Source: Actinomycetes bacterium
GTDB taxonomy: Bacteria; Actinomycetota; Actinomycetes; Actinomycetales; Microbacteriaceae
Reading direction: 5' to 3'
Assembly (NCBI GenBank): GCA_023421635.1
Contig: JAEZSU010000082.1
Location: 1-12,155 of the forward strand
DNA length: 12,155 nt
Part shown: positions 1-7,086 of the stretch, in pieces
How positions within the stretch are numbered: position 1 is the stretch's first letter
How the letters are laid out: the number at the start of each line of letters is the position of its first letter
The notes under the pieces: model-generated
Databases searched by the model: none
Seen by the model: the letters and a program-made list of their open reading frames with translations, nothing else
Told to the model about the DNA's origin: nothing
Translations under genes and position numbers: made by a program

Positions 1-123
1 CGTCCGGACGCGCGGCTGCGACCGCTCGCCGACCCGGTCGCGGCGGAGGCGTTCGCGGACCGCTGGGGCGTGGCATCCGCGTTCGACCGCGCGGCGCTGG
101 CCGTCGCGGGCATCGCCGACTGA
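1..123 (+). CDS. 3' end of an unidentified protein gene
   Basis: An open frame runs from the window edge through 40 codons to a TGA at 121-123. Nearly every third codon position is G or C, as expected for real coding DNA in this genome. The visible C-terminus is rich in Ala, Asp and Arg (ending AALAVAGIAD) and shows no recognisable motif, membrane segment or metal site. It converges on trpD with only 15 bp between the two stop codons. In M. tuberculosis the gene in this position (Rv2191) is, as I recall, a DEDD-family exonuclease; that is only a synteny guess here and the residues do not confirm it. Confidence 0.7.
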   Translation, partial: RPDARLRPLADPVAAEAFADRWGVASAFDRAALAVAGIAD

Positions 124-129
124 CGCCTG

Positions 130-148
130 CGCCGCCGCTCAGGCGGCG
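130..148. terminator. Small GC hairpin between convergent genes
   Basis: A 7-bp perfect stem (130-136 with 142-148) encloses a 5-nt loop that contains the trpD stop codon. It lies exactly between the convergent stops, so it could slow polymerase from either side. Neither strand has a T-rich tail after the stem, and such stems are common by chance at this GC content, so the call is weak. Confidence 0.25.
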
Positions 149-1200
149 AAGGAGCGCGTCGCCTCCACCCACTGGGTCAGCTTCGCCTCGGCCGCACCGG
201 AGTCGATCGCCGCGGCGGCCGCATCCTTCGCCTCGGCGAGCCGCTCGAGGATGGGCCGCTGCGACTGTGCCGGGTCCTGGAACAGGCGGTAGGCGACGAG
301 TCCGGCAGCAGTGTTCAGCAGCACGATGTCGCGCACCGGCCCGGGCTCCCCCGCGAGCACCCGCCGGACGACCTCCGCGTTGTGCGCGGGATCGCCGCCG
401 ATGAGATCTCCCATGTCCGCGAGCGGGATGTCGAGGTCGCGCGGGTCGATGTCGTGCTCGTGCACGTCGCCGAGGGAGACCTCCCACACCCGGCTGTGAC
501 CGGTGGTGGTCAACTCGTCGAGTCCGTCGTCGCCGCGGAAGACGAGGGCCGTCGCGCCGCGGGTGCGGAACACGCCCGTGATGAGCGGCACACGGTCCAG
601 CTGCGCGACGCCGACCGCGTTCGCCTCCGCCCTGGCCGGATTGCACAGCGGGCCGAGGAAGTTGAACACGGTGGGGATGCCGAGTTCGGCGCGGGTCGCG
701 CCGGCGTGACGGAACCCGGGGTGGAACGCCGAGGCGAACGCGAAGGTGATCCCCGCCTCCGACAGCGTCTTCGCGACCGCCTCCGGGGAGAGCGTGAGGT
801 CGACGCCGAGCGCCCGCAGCACGTCGGACGATCCGGACGCGGAGCTGGCGGCCTTGTTGCCGTGCTTGACGACGGGCACACCCGCCGCGGCGGCGACGAT
901 CGCGGACATCGAGGAGATGTTCACGGTGCCGAACCGGTCCCCGCCGGTGCCGACGATGTCGAGCACGTGCGAGTCGACCGGGAGCGGGAGCGCGGCCTCG
1001 AGGATCGCGTCGCGGAAGCCCACGATCTCGTCCACCGTCTCCCCCTTCGCCCGGAGCGCGACGAGGAACGCGGCGAGCTGCGAGGGGGTCGCCTCTCCCG
1101 CCATGACCTGCCGCATGGCCCACGTCGACTCCGACACGCTGAGGTCGGTCCCTCCCAGCAGTCCGGTGAGGATCGAGGGCCAGCTGTACAGGTCGGTCAT
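139..1200 (-). CDS. trpD: Anthranilate phosphoribosyltransferase
   Basis: TrpD transfers the phosphoribosyl group of PRPP to anthranilate, giving phosphoribosyl-anthranilate, the second step of tryptophan synthesis; it is cytosolic and needs Mg2+. The 353-residue protein has the family's usual length. Visible motifs are GTGGD at 84-88 (PRPP-binding loop), NIS at 94-96, KHGN at 112-115, a Ser-rich loop with SGSSD at about 122-126, the NFLGPLCNP segment at 180-188 and DGLDE at 225-229 (Mg2+ site). The N-terminus forms the expected helical domain. ATG is the only sensible start and lacks a Shine-Dalgarno sequence, but a TAGGAT hexamer lies 7 nt upstream. No other trp gene is nearby; a lone trpD divergent from ctaE is also the M. 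tuberculosis arrangement. Confidence 0.97.
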   Translation of the reverse strand: MTDLYSWPSILTGLLGGTDLSVSESTWAMRQVMAGEATPSQLAAFLVALRAKGETVDEIVGFRDAILEAALPLPVDSHVLDIVGTGGDRFGTVNISSMSAIVAAAAGVPVVKHGNKAASSASGSSDVLRALGVDLTLSPEAVAKTLSEAGITFAFASAFHPGFRHAGATRAELGIPTVFNFLGPLCNPARAEANAVGVAQLDRVPLITGVFRTRGATALVFRGDDGLDELTTTGHSRVWEVSLGDVHEHDIDPRDLDIPLADMGDLIGGDPAHNAEVVRRVLAGEPGPVRDIVLLNTAAGLVAYRLFQDPAQSQRPILERLAEAKDAAAAAIDSGAAEAKLTQWVEATRSFAA

Positions 1201-1207
1201 ACCCGCA

Positions 1208-1213
1208 ATCCTA
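1208..1213 (-). promoter_or_regulatory. Putative -10 hexamer of trpD
   Basis: TAGGAT on the - strand fits the actinobacterial TANNNT -10 consensus. It ends 7 nt before the trpD ATG, so transcription would begin at or next to the start codon, giving a leaderless or nearly leaderless mRNA. No clear -35 element is visible. This lies in the 172-bp divergent region 1201-1372. Confidence 0.4.
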
Positions 1214-1360
1214 GTGATCGACGGACCCCCGCCCTTCCCCGGTCAGGCCTTGGAAACACGCCGGATGCGGACGCGCGCGGCATCGCCCGTGGCCGCGCTC
1301 TCAGCAGCTTCCACCCCGCCTTTCGGCTCCTGGATGCAAGAACCACAGGCAACTATCAGC

Positions 1361-1372
1361 CATAATGAAAGG
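1361..1372 (+). promoter_or_regulatory. Putative -10 of the ctaE-qcrCAB operon
   Basis: CATAAT at 1361-1366 matches five of six bases of the sigma-70 -10 consensus and is followed by exactly 6 nt before the ctaE GTG. Transcription starting at the normal distance would begin on the G of GTG. The purine run GAAAGG between them touches the start codon and is too close to act as a normal Shine-Dalgarno site, which supports leaderless translation. No convincing -35 box is seen 16-18 bp upstream. Confidence 0.5.
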
Positions 1373-1999
1373 GTGACGACCCCAGCGATGTATTCCCAAG
1401 CCCTGCGCACGGTCAAAAGGCCTGACCCGGTCGCGGTCGGCACGATCGTCTGGCTCGGCAGTGAAGTCATGTTCTTCGCCGGGCTGTTCGCGATCTACTT
1501 CACGCTGCGCAGCACCTCTCCGGAGCTGTGGGCGGAGGAGTCGTCGCTCCTGAACATCCCGTTCGCGACCGTCAACACGATCATCCTCGTGCTGTCGTCC
1601 GTGACGTGCCAGATGGGCGTGTTCGCCGCCGAGCGCTTCCAGCCCTACCGCACCGGCAAGAGCCCCCTCAAGTGGGGCATGACCGGCTGGTTCTTCCTCA
1701 CCTTCGTGCTCGGGGCGATCTTCGTCACCGGCCAGGTGTGGGAGTACGCCGCCCTGGTCACCGAGGGCATGCCGATCCAGGCCAACGCCTATGCCTCCGC
1801 CTTCTACCTGACGACGGGCTTCCACGCCCTGCACGTCACCGGCGGCCTCATCGCGTTCCTCTTCGTGATCGGTCGCGCCTACGCCGTCAAGAACTTCGGG
1901 CGCAAGGAGATGACCACCTCGATCGTCGTGTCGTACTACTGGCACTTCGTCGACGTGGTCTGGATCGCCCTGTTCCTCGTCATCTACTTCCTGCGATAG
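1373..1999 (+). CDS. ctaE: Cytochrome c oxidase subunit III (aa3 type)
   Basis: CtaE is the heme-free subunit III of the aa3 oxidase; it stabilises the catalytic core and the D-channel proton path. From the GTG at 1373 the protein has 208 residues with five membrane segments (about 20-43, 63-82, 104-124, 142-168, 184-207), as in other short actinobacterial and caa3-type subunits III. Family signatures are WLGSEVMFF at 27-35, [12 protein letters not shown] at 144-155 and [10 protein letters not shown] at 188-197. GTG at 1373 is chosen because a -10-like hexamer sits 6 nt upstream and the N-terminus MTTPAMYS looks genus-typical; an internal ATG at 1388 would give 203 residues. It is the first gene of the operon, 15 bp before qcrC. 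Confidence 0.96.
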   Translation: MTTPAMYSQALRTVKRPDPVAVGTIVWLGSEVMFFAGLFAIYFTLRSTSPELWAEESSLLNIPFATVNTIILVLSSVTCQMGVFAAERFQPYRTGKSPLKWGMTGWFFLTFVLGAIFVTGQVWEYAALVTEGMPIQANAYASAFYLTTGFHALHVTGGLIAFLFVIGRAYAVKNFGRKEMTTSIVVSYYWHFVDVVWIALFLVIYFLR

Positions 2000-2014
2000 A
2001 CCGGAGCTCCATCC

Positions 2015-2818
2015 ATGGCACGACTCAGCAAGCGCCGACAGACCGGACGCCGCAGCCCGCTCGCCGCGGCCGCGCTCATCGGCATCGGTCTGCTCATCAC
2101 CGGCGGTGTCTACGCGGGCGCCTCCGCAGCGATGGCTGCGACCACCGACACCTCCGCCGCCGAGACCACCCTCACGGTCGAGGACGGCCAGAAGCTCTTC
2201 CAGGCCAACTGCGCCACCTGCCACGGCCTGGACCTGCAGGGCACCGACTCCGGCCCGTCGCTGTACGGCGCCGGCGAGCTGTCCGTGCACTTCCAGGTCT
2301 CCACCGGCCGCATGCCGCTGCAGGCGCAGGCGCCCCAGGCGCCGCAGAAGCCGGTGCAGTTCACCGACGAGCAGATCGCGGCCCTCGCCGCCTTCGTGCA
2401 GTCGGTCGCCCCCGGCCCGTCCTTCCCCTCCGACGAGGTGCTCGACGGCCAGGGCGACGTCTCCGAAGGCGCCGAGCTGTTCCGCATCAACTGCGCCATG
2501 TGCCACAACGTGGCCGGCGCAGGTGGCGCGCTCACCGAGGGCAAGTACGCCCCGTCCCTGCACTCGACCTCCGCACTCAACATGTACGCGGCCATGGTCA
2601 CCGGCCCGCAGAACATGCCGGTCTTCAATGACATGAACCTCACCCCCGAGGACAAGCGCGACGTGATCTCGGCGCTGCTGTGGATGCAGCAGAACGAGTC
2701 CCCCGGCGGGTTCTCCCTCGGCTCCCTCGGTCCTGTCGCAGAGGGCCTTTTCATCTGGATCTTCGGTATCGGCACGCTGATCGCGGTCACGGTGTGGATC
2801 ACCGCGAAGTCGAACTGA
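2015..2818 (+). CDS. qcrC: Cytochrome bc1 complex diheme cytochrome c subunit
   Basis: QcrC replaces cytochrome c1 and soluble cytochrome c in Actinobacteria: its two heme-c domains take electrons from the Rieske cluster and hand them directly to the CuA site of CtaC in a bc1-aa3 supercomplex. The 267-residue protein has an N-terminal membrane/signal segment (about 14-35), two heme domains with CATCH at 66-70 and CAMCH at 160-164, likely axial methionines in GRMPL (M100) and NMPVF (M201), and a C-terminal anchor (about 241-262). The extracytoplasmic domains lie between the anchors. GGAG at 2003-2006 stands 8 nt before the ATG. Length and motif order match the family with nothing missing. Confidence 0.97.
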   Translation: MARLSKRRQTGRRSPLAAAALIGIGLLITGGVYAGASAAMAATTDTSAAETTLTVEDGQKLFQANCATCHGLDLQGTDSGPSLYGAGELSVHFQVSTGRMPLQAQAPQAPQKPVQFTDEQIAALAAFVQSVAPGPSFPSDEVLDGQGDVSEGAELFRINCAMCHNVAGAGGALTEGKYAPSLHSTSALNMYAAMVTGPQNMPVFNDMNLTPEDKRDVISALLWMQQNESPGGFSLGSLGPVAEGLFIWIFGIGTLIAVTVWITAKSN

Positions 2819-2860
2819 CGACCCCTTTCTCACAGACATACGGAACGTACGAGGAGCACC

Positions 2861-3919
2861 ATGGCACACGATGTCGACCCGCTCGAGCATGAGAGGGCTT
2901 CCTGGAAGCCGTCGAGCGGTCTTGCCGTGGAGGTGTCTGACCCGGCGGTGAACCCCGGTCTGCCCCCGCACCGGGAACGCATCACGGACAAGGACCCCGC
3001 AGCCATGGCCCGTGCCGTGCGCACGGTCTACACGCTGTTCTACCTGTCGGTCGCAGCATCCGTGTGGGCGGTCGTCGCCTACATGATCTTCCCGATCGAA
3101 GACGGCTCGATCATCTCGATCCGCAACAACACGCTGTTCGTGGGCCTCGGCATCGCGTTCGCGCTGCTGGCGATCGGTATCGGCGCGATCCACTGGTCCA
3201 AGGCGGTGATGAGCGACAAGGAGTTCATCGAGCCCCGCCACGCCACGCGCGGTCGCGACACCACCCGCGAGGCTGCAATCGAGGTGTTCGCCGCCGCGAA
3301 CGAGGAGTCCGGCTTCGGACGCCGCACGATGATCCGCAACTCGCTGATCGCCGCGGTCGTCGCGTCGGTCGTCCCGGGCATCGTCCTCTTCCGCGGCCTC
3401 GCCCCCGAGGGCGAGAACCCGGTGGAGCTGCTCGAGCACACCATGTGGAAGAAGGGCATGCGCCTCGCGCACGACCCGAGCGGCCGGCCGATCAAGGCGT
3501 CCGAGGTCACCCTCGGCTCCGCGTTCCACGTGATCCCCGAGGAGCTCGCCTCCCTCGGTCACGGCGAGGGCTACCTCGACGAGAAGGCCAAGGCCATCGT
3601 GCTGCTCATGCGCCTGCCGCAGGATCAGCTCATCGAGCCCGAGGACCGCAAGGACTGGTCCTACGACGGCATCGTCGCGTACTCCAAGGTCTGCACCCAC
3701 GTGGGTTGCCCGGTCGCGCTGTACGAGCAGCTCACCCACCACCTGCTGTGCCCGTGCCACCAGTCGCAGTTCGACGTCTCCGACGGCGCCAAGGTCATCT
3801 TCGGACCGGCTGCGCGTCCGCTGCCCCAGCTGCCGATCACGGTCGACAGCGAGGGCTACCTCGTCGCGCAGAGCGACTTCACTGAACCCGTCGGCCCGAG
3901 CTTCTGGGAGCGTCATTGA
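2861..3919 (+). CDS. qcrA: Cytochrome bc1 complex Rieske iron-sulfur subunit
   Basis: QcrA carries the high-potential [2Fe-2S] cluster that oxidises menaquinol at the Qo site and reduces QcrC. The 352-residue protein has the actinobacterial three-helix form: a hydrophilic N-terminus, membrane segments at about 53-76, 92-112 and 160-178, then the cluster domain. Cluster ligands are in CTHVGC (C278, H280) and CPCHQS (C297, H300), with C283 and C299 as the disulfide pair. RRTMIRNS before the third helix resembles a twin-arginine signal, as expected for a Rieske protein folded before export. GAGGAG at 2851-2856 precedes the ATG. Its stop overlaps the qcrB start by 3 nt, implying translational coupling. 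Confidence 0.97.
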   Translation: MAHDVDPLEHERASWKPSSGLAVEVSDPAVNPGLPPHRERITDKDPAAMARAVRTVYTLFYLSVAASVWAVVAYMIFPIEDGSIISIRNNTLFVGLGIAFALLAIGIGAIHWSKAVMSDKEFIEPRHATRGRDTTREAAIEVFAAANEESGFGRRTMIRNSLIAAVVASVVPGIVLFRGLAPEGENPVELLEHTMWKKGMRLAHDPSGRPIKASEVTLGSAFHVIPEELASLGHGEGYLDEKAKAIVLLMRLPQDQLIEPEDRKDWSYDGIVAYSKVCTHVGCPVALYEQLTHHLLCPCHQSQFDVSDGAKVIFGPAARPLPQLPITVDSEGYLVAQSDFTEPVGPSFWERH

Positions 3920-5721
3920 GCACCGCAACCGCCACCTCCGCTCCTGAGCAGAAGAAGGACGCCCCGCTCGGCGGACGCTTCGTCGGAGCGGCCGCGAACT
4001 ACATCGACGAGCGCACGAGCGTCTCGGGCCTGGTCAAGGAGCTCGGGCGCAAGATCTTCCCGGACCACTGGTCCTTCATGCTCGGTGAGATCGCGCTCTG
4101 GAGCTTCGTCGTCGTGCTCCTCTCGGGCACGTTCCTGACGTTCTTCTTCCAGGCGTCGATGGTCGAGACGCACTACGACGGCTCCTACCCGCTCATGCGT
4201 GGTGTGGCGATGTCGGCGGCCCTCGACTCGACCCTGCACATCTCGTTCGACCTGCGCGGCGGGCTCCTGGTCCGCCAGATCCACCACTGGGCCGCGCTCG
4301 TGTTCGTCGCCGGCATCGGTGTGCACATGCTGCGCATCTTCTTCACCGGCGCGTTCCGCAAGCCGCGCGAGCTGAACTGGGTGATCGGTTTCATCCTGTT
4401 CGTGCTGGCCATGGGTGAGGGCTTCACCGGCTACTCGCTTCCCGACGACCTGCTCTCGGGCAACGGTCTGCGCATCATCGACGGCATGATCAAGGGCATC
4501 CCGCTGATCGGCACCTGGACCTCGTTCCTCCTCTTCGGCGGCGAGTTCCCGGGCGACGCGATCGTCGGCCGCCTCTACACGCTGCACATCCTGCTGCTGC
4601 CGGCGATCCTGATCGCGCTGCTGGCACTGCACCTCGTGCTGATGATCATCAACAAGCACACGCAGTTCGCCGGCCCCGCGCGCACGAACAGCAACGTCGT
4701 CGGCTACCCGATGCTGCCGGTGTACGCCTCGAAGATGGGTGGGTTCTTCTTCCTCACCTTCGGCGTCATCGTGCTCATCGCGTCGCTGTTCACGATCAAC
4801 CCGATCTGGAACTACGGCCCGTACGACCCGTCCCCCGTCTCCGCCGGTACGCAGCCCGACTGGTACATCGGCTTCGCCGACGGCGCGCTGCGCCTGGTTC
4901 CGCCGCACCTCGAGACGGTGTTCCTGGACCGCACCTGGTCGTGGAACATCATCCTGCCGCTCGGCGTGCTGGTGCTGTTCATCCTGCTCGTCGCGATCTA
5001 CCCCTTCATCGAGGCGTGGATCACCGGCGACAAGCGCGAGCACCACATCGCCCAGCGTCCGCGCAACGCGGCCACCCGCACCGCCATCGGCGCCGCCGGT
5101 GTCACGTTCTACGCGGTCCTGTGGGCGGCGGCGTCCTCGGACATCATCGCCACGCACTTCATGCTGTCGATGGAGGGGGTCATCCACTTCCTGCAGTTCA
5201 GCCTGATCCTCGGGCCGATCGTCGCCTACTTCGTCACCAAGCGCATCTGCATCGCGCTGCAGAAGAAGGACCGCGAGATCGTCCTGCACGGCTACGAGTC
5301 CGGCCGCATCGTGCGCCTCCCCGGTGGCGAGTACATCGAGGTGCACCAGCCGATGGACGAGTACGACCGCTGGAAGCTCATCGACTACGAGACCGACGCA
5401 CCGCTGGTGGTCCGTCCCAACGCCAAGGGCAACATCCCGTGGCACGAGAACCTGCGTGCGGGCCTGTCCCGCTGGTTCTTCGAGGACCGGCTCACGCCGC
5501 TCACGCAGGCCGAGATCGCCGCCGCCGACGCGCACCAGCGTCACGACCTCGAGCACATGGACGAGGCCGAGCAGGCGGAGATCGAGGGCGCAGCCGAGCG
5601 TGCAGCCGAGGAGGGCAAGCCCACCTACGCACTCGGTGAGAAGGCCAGCGCCGAGTTCGACTCGCCCAAGCGTCTGACCGAGCTCAATGAGCCCGGCGAG
5701 GGTGACGCGCCGCGCAGCTGA
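3916..5721 (+). CDS. qcrB: Cytochrome bc1 complex cytochrome b subunit
   Basis: QcrB binds the two b hemes and the Qo and Qi quinone sites. The 601-residue protein has eight or so membrane segments (about 58-80, 122-145, 154-172, 221-245, 272-292, 342-364, 388-410, 420-441). Likely heme ligands are H123 and H137 (13 residues between) and H224 and H239 (14 residues between, as in cytochrome b6). The Qo motif is PDWY at 314-317, the actinobacterial form of PEWY. A charged cytosolic tail of about 160 residues (441-601) follows the last helix, somewhat long for the family. Translation most likely starts at a TTG (3916-3918) that shares bases with the qcrA TGA; GGGAG at 3906-3910 is correctly spaced for it. 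Confidence 0.96.
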   Translation: MSTATATSAPEQKKDAPLGGRFVGAAANYIDERTSVSGLVKELGRKIFPDHWSFMLGEIALWSFVVVLLSGTFLTFFFQASMVETHYDGSYPLMRGVAMSAALDSTLHISFDLRGGLLVRQIHHWAALVFVAGIGVHMLRIFFTGAFRKPRELNWVIGFILFVLAMGEGFTGYSLPDDLLSGNGLRIIDGMIKGIPLIGTWTSFLLFGGEFPGDAIVGRLYTLHILLLPAILIALLALHLVLMIINKHTQFAGPARTNSNVVGYPMLPVYASKMGGFFFLTFGVIVLIASLFTINPIWNYGPYDPSPVSAGTQPDWYIGFADGALRLVPPHLETVFLDRTWSWNIILPLGVLVLFILLVAIYPFIEAWITGDKREHHIAQRPRNAATRTAIGAAGVTFYAVLWAAASSDIIATHFMLSMEGVIHFLQFSLILGPIVAYFVTKRICIALQKKDREIVLHGYESGRIVRLPGGEYIEVHQPMDEYDRWKLIDYETDAPLVVRPNAKGNIPWHENLRAGLSRWFFEDRLTPLTQAEIAAADAHQRHDLEHMDEAEQAEIEGAAERAAEEGKPTYALGEKASAEFDSPKRLTELNEPGEGDAPRS

Positions 5722-5732
5722 TCCCCGCATCC

Positions 5733-5768
5733 ACGAAGGGCGGTCCGGTTCTCCGGGCCGCCCTTCGT
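5733..5768 (+). terminator. Strong hairpin terminator of ctaE-qcrCAB
   Basis: A 16-bp stem (5733-5748 with 5753-5768, one G-T pair) closes a TTCT tetraloop, starting 11 bp after the qcrB stop. The tail is only moderately T-rich (CGTGTCT), as is common in high-GC Actinobacteria. It separates the respiratory operon from the hpxO-like gene. Confidence 0.85.
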
Positions 5769-5823
5769 CGTGTCTCCACGCGTCGATGTTGATGGCTGTA
5801 ACATTCCTGGAACAGGCGCCGGA

Positions 5824-5829
5824 TAGCGT
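5824..5829 (+). promoter_or_regulatory. Putative -10 hexamer of the hpxO-like gene
   Basis: TAGCGT fits TANNNT and is followed by exactly 6 nt before the GTG start codon, the same geometry as at ctaE and the rhodanese gene. No Shine-Dalgarno sequence is visible, so a leaderless transcript is likely. No clear -35 element is seen. Confidence 0.45.
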
Positions 5830-5835
5830 GAACGC

Positions 5836-7017
5836 GTGCGTTTCATCATCATCGGAGCAGGTATCGGCGGGACCAGCGCGGGCATCGCGCTGCAGCGGTT
5901 GGGACACGAGGTCGTCATCTACGACCAGATCAAGGAGAACAAGCCGGTCGGCGCCGCGCTCTCCCTCTGGCCGAACGGCGTGAAGGTGCTCAACTGGCTG
6001 GGCCTGCACGACGACATGGTCGAGCTCGGCGGCGTCATGGACACCATGGCGTACGTCGACGGCAACACCGGCGAGACGATGTGCCGCTTCAGCCTCGAGC
6101 CGGTCACCGCGCTGACCGGACAGCGCCCCTACCCGGTCGCCCGCGCCGATCTGCAGGCGCTGCTCATGGAACGCTTCGGCATGGACCGCATCCGGCTCGG
6201 GATGCGGATGACCGGGGTGGACCAGACCGCGGACACCGTGACCGTGACGTTCGAGAACGGCGAGACGGACACGGCGGACGTGCTCATCGGCGCGGACGGC
6301 GCCCGCTCCCTCGTGCGCGAACACGTCCTCGGCACCCAGGTCGAGCGGACCTACTCCGGCTACACGAACTTCAACGGGCTCGTCCCGATCGACGAGGCGG
6401 TGGGCCCTGCCGACCAGTGGACCACGTACGTCGCCGAGGGCAAGCGGGTCTCGGTCATGCCCGTCGCCGGCGACCGGTTCTACTTCTTCTTCGACGTGCC
6501 GCAGCCGTCCGGCGTGCCCTACGAGCGCTCCGAGGGAACGGCTCCGCTCCGCGCCGCCTTCGAGGGCTGGTCGGACGGCGTCCAGCGGCTCATCGATGCG
6601 ATCGACCCCGCCACCTCGCTCAACCGCGTGGAGATCTGGGACATCGACCCCTTCCACACCTGGGTGCGCGGTCGCGTGGCCCTGCTGGGCGACTCCGCCC
6701 ACAACACGGCTCCGGACATCGGCCAGGGCGCCTGCTCCGCGCTCGAGGACAGCTTCGTCCTCGGTCTCGTGTTCGCCATGAACACCCTCGGGCCCGAGGA
6801 TGCGCTGCAGCGGTACCAGCGGATCCGCACCGAACGGGCGGGCGACCTCGTGCTCCGTGCCCGCAAGCGCGGCTGGGAGACCCACGGGTTCGACCCCGAG
6901 GTCACCCGGCGGTGGTACGAGGGCCTGCGCACCGAGACCGGGGAGCGCGTCATCGGTGGCATCGTCGGCAACATCGTCGACAGCCCGGTGAACCTCGGCG
7001 GAGGCCTCCTGGACTGA
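5836..7017 (+). CDS. hpxO: FAD-dependent urate hydroxylase (HpxO-like)
   Basis: This group A flavin monooxygenase closely resembles Klebsiella HpxO, which uses NADH and O2 to convert urate to 5-hydroxyisourate in purine breakdown. The 393-residue protein has the dinucleotide loop GAGIGG at 7-12, the WPNGVK segment at 45-50, the GADG motif at 152-155 (NAD(P)H/FAD fingerprint) and the GD motif LLGDSAH with PDIGQG at 283-298 (FAD ribityl binding). EGKRVSVMPV (R204) and RFYFFFD (Y216) match the HpxO substrate pocket as I recall it. It starts at GTG without a ribosome site. It stands alone between two hairpins, with no hydroxyisourate hydrolase, OHCU decarboxylase or allantoinase in view. A monooxygenase for a related heterocycle remains possible. 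Confidence 0.85.
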   Translation: MRFIIIGAGIGGTSAGIALQRLGHEVVIYDQIKENKPVGAALSLWPNGVKVLNWLGLHDDMVELGGVMDTMAYVDGNTGETMCRFSLEPVTALTGQRPYPVARADLQALLMERFGMDRIRLGMRMTGVDQTADTVTVTFENGETDTADVLIGADGARSLVREHVLGTQVERTYSGYTNFNGLVPIDEAVGPADQWTTYVAEGKRVSVMPVAGDRFYFFFDVPQPSGVPYERSEGTAPLRAAFEGWSDGVQRLIDAIDPATSLNRVEIWDIDPFHTWVRGRVALLGDSAHNTAPDIGQGACSALEDSFVLGLVFAMNTLGPEDALQRYQRIRTERAGDLVLRARKRGWETHGFDPEVTRRWYEGLRTETGERVIGGIVGNIVDSPVNLGGGLLD

Positions 7018-7032
7018 CCGGATTCCGGCGCT

Positions 7033-7071
7033 CCGTGGCCGTCCCGCGACTCGTGCGCGTGGCGGCCACGG
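7033..7071. repeat. 9-bp perfect inverted repeat after the hpxO-like gene
   Basis: CCGTGGCCG at 7033-7041 is repeated inverted as CGGCCACGG at 7063-7071, with a 21-nt spacer. It starts 16 bp after the hpxO stop and ends 4 bp before the -10-like hexamer of the rhodanese gene. It may be a terminator without a T tail or an operator overlapping the rhodanese promoter; the sequence alone does not decide. Confidence 0.45.
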
Positions 7072-7074
7072 CCG

Positions 7075-7080
7075 TACCCT
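7075..7080 (+). promoter_or_regulatory. Putative -10 hexamer of the rhodanese gene
   Basis: TACCCT fits TANNNT and lies exactly 6 nt before the ATG at 7087. With no Shine-Dalgarno sequence present, this again suggests a leaderless mRNA. No convincing -35 element is seen. Confidence 0.4.
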
Positions 7081-7086
7081 GACGGC

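Noticed and set aside
1365..1376. Three-codon ATG-AAA-GGG-TGA mini-ORF overlapping the ctaE start
   Set aside because: If the ctaE transcript begins at 1373 this ATG is not in the mRNA. It probably arises by chance from the -10 sequence followed by GAAAGG.
1301..3928. 875-residue open frame on the - strand
   Set aside because: It runs antisense to ctaE, qcrC and qcrA, whose heme, cluster and membrane motifs are clear. Its product is a repetitive Arg/Asp/Gly/Val/His mix with no domain, typical of GC-rich antisense frames.
5804..5812. Odd-length palindrome TTCCTGGAA upstream of the hpxO-like gene
   Set aside because: Only four bases per arm match and they do not extend; it is expected by chance and has no second copy nearby.
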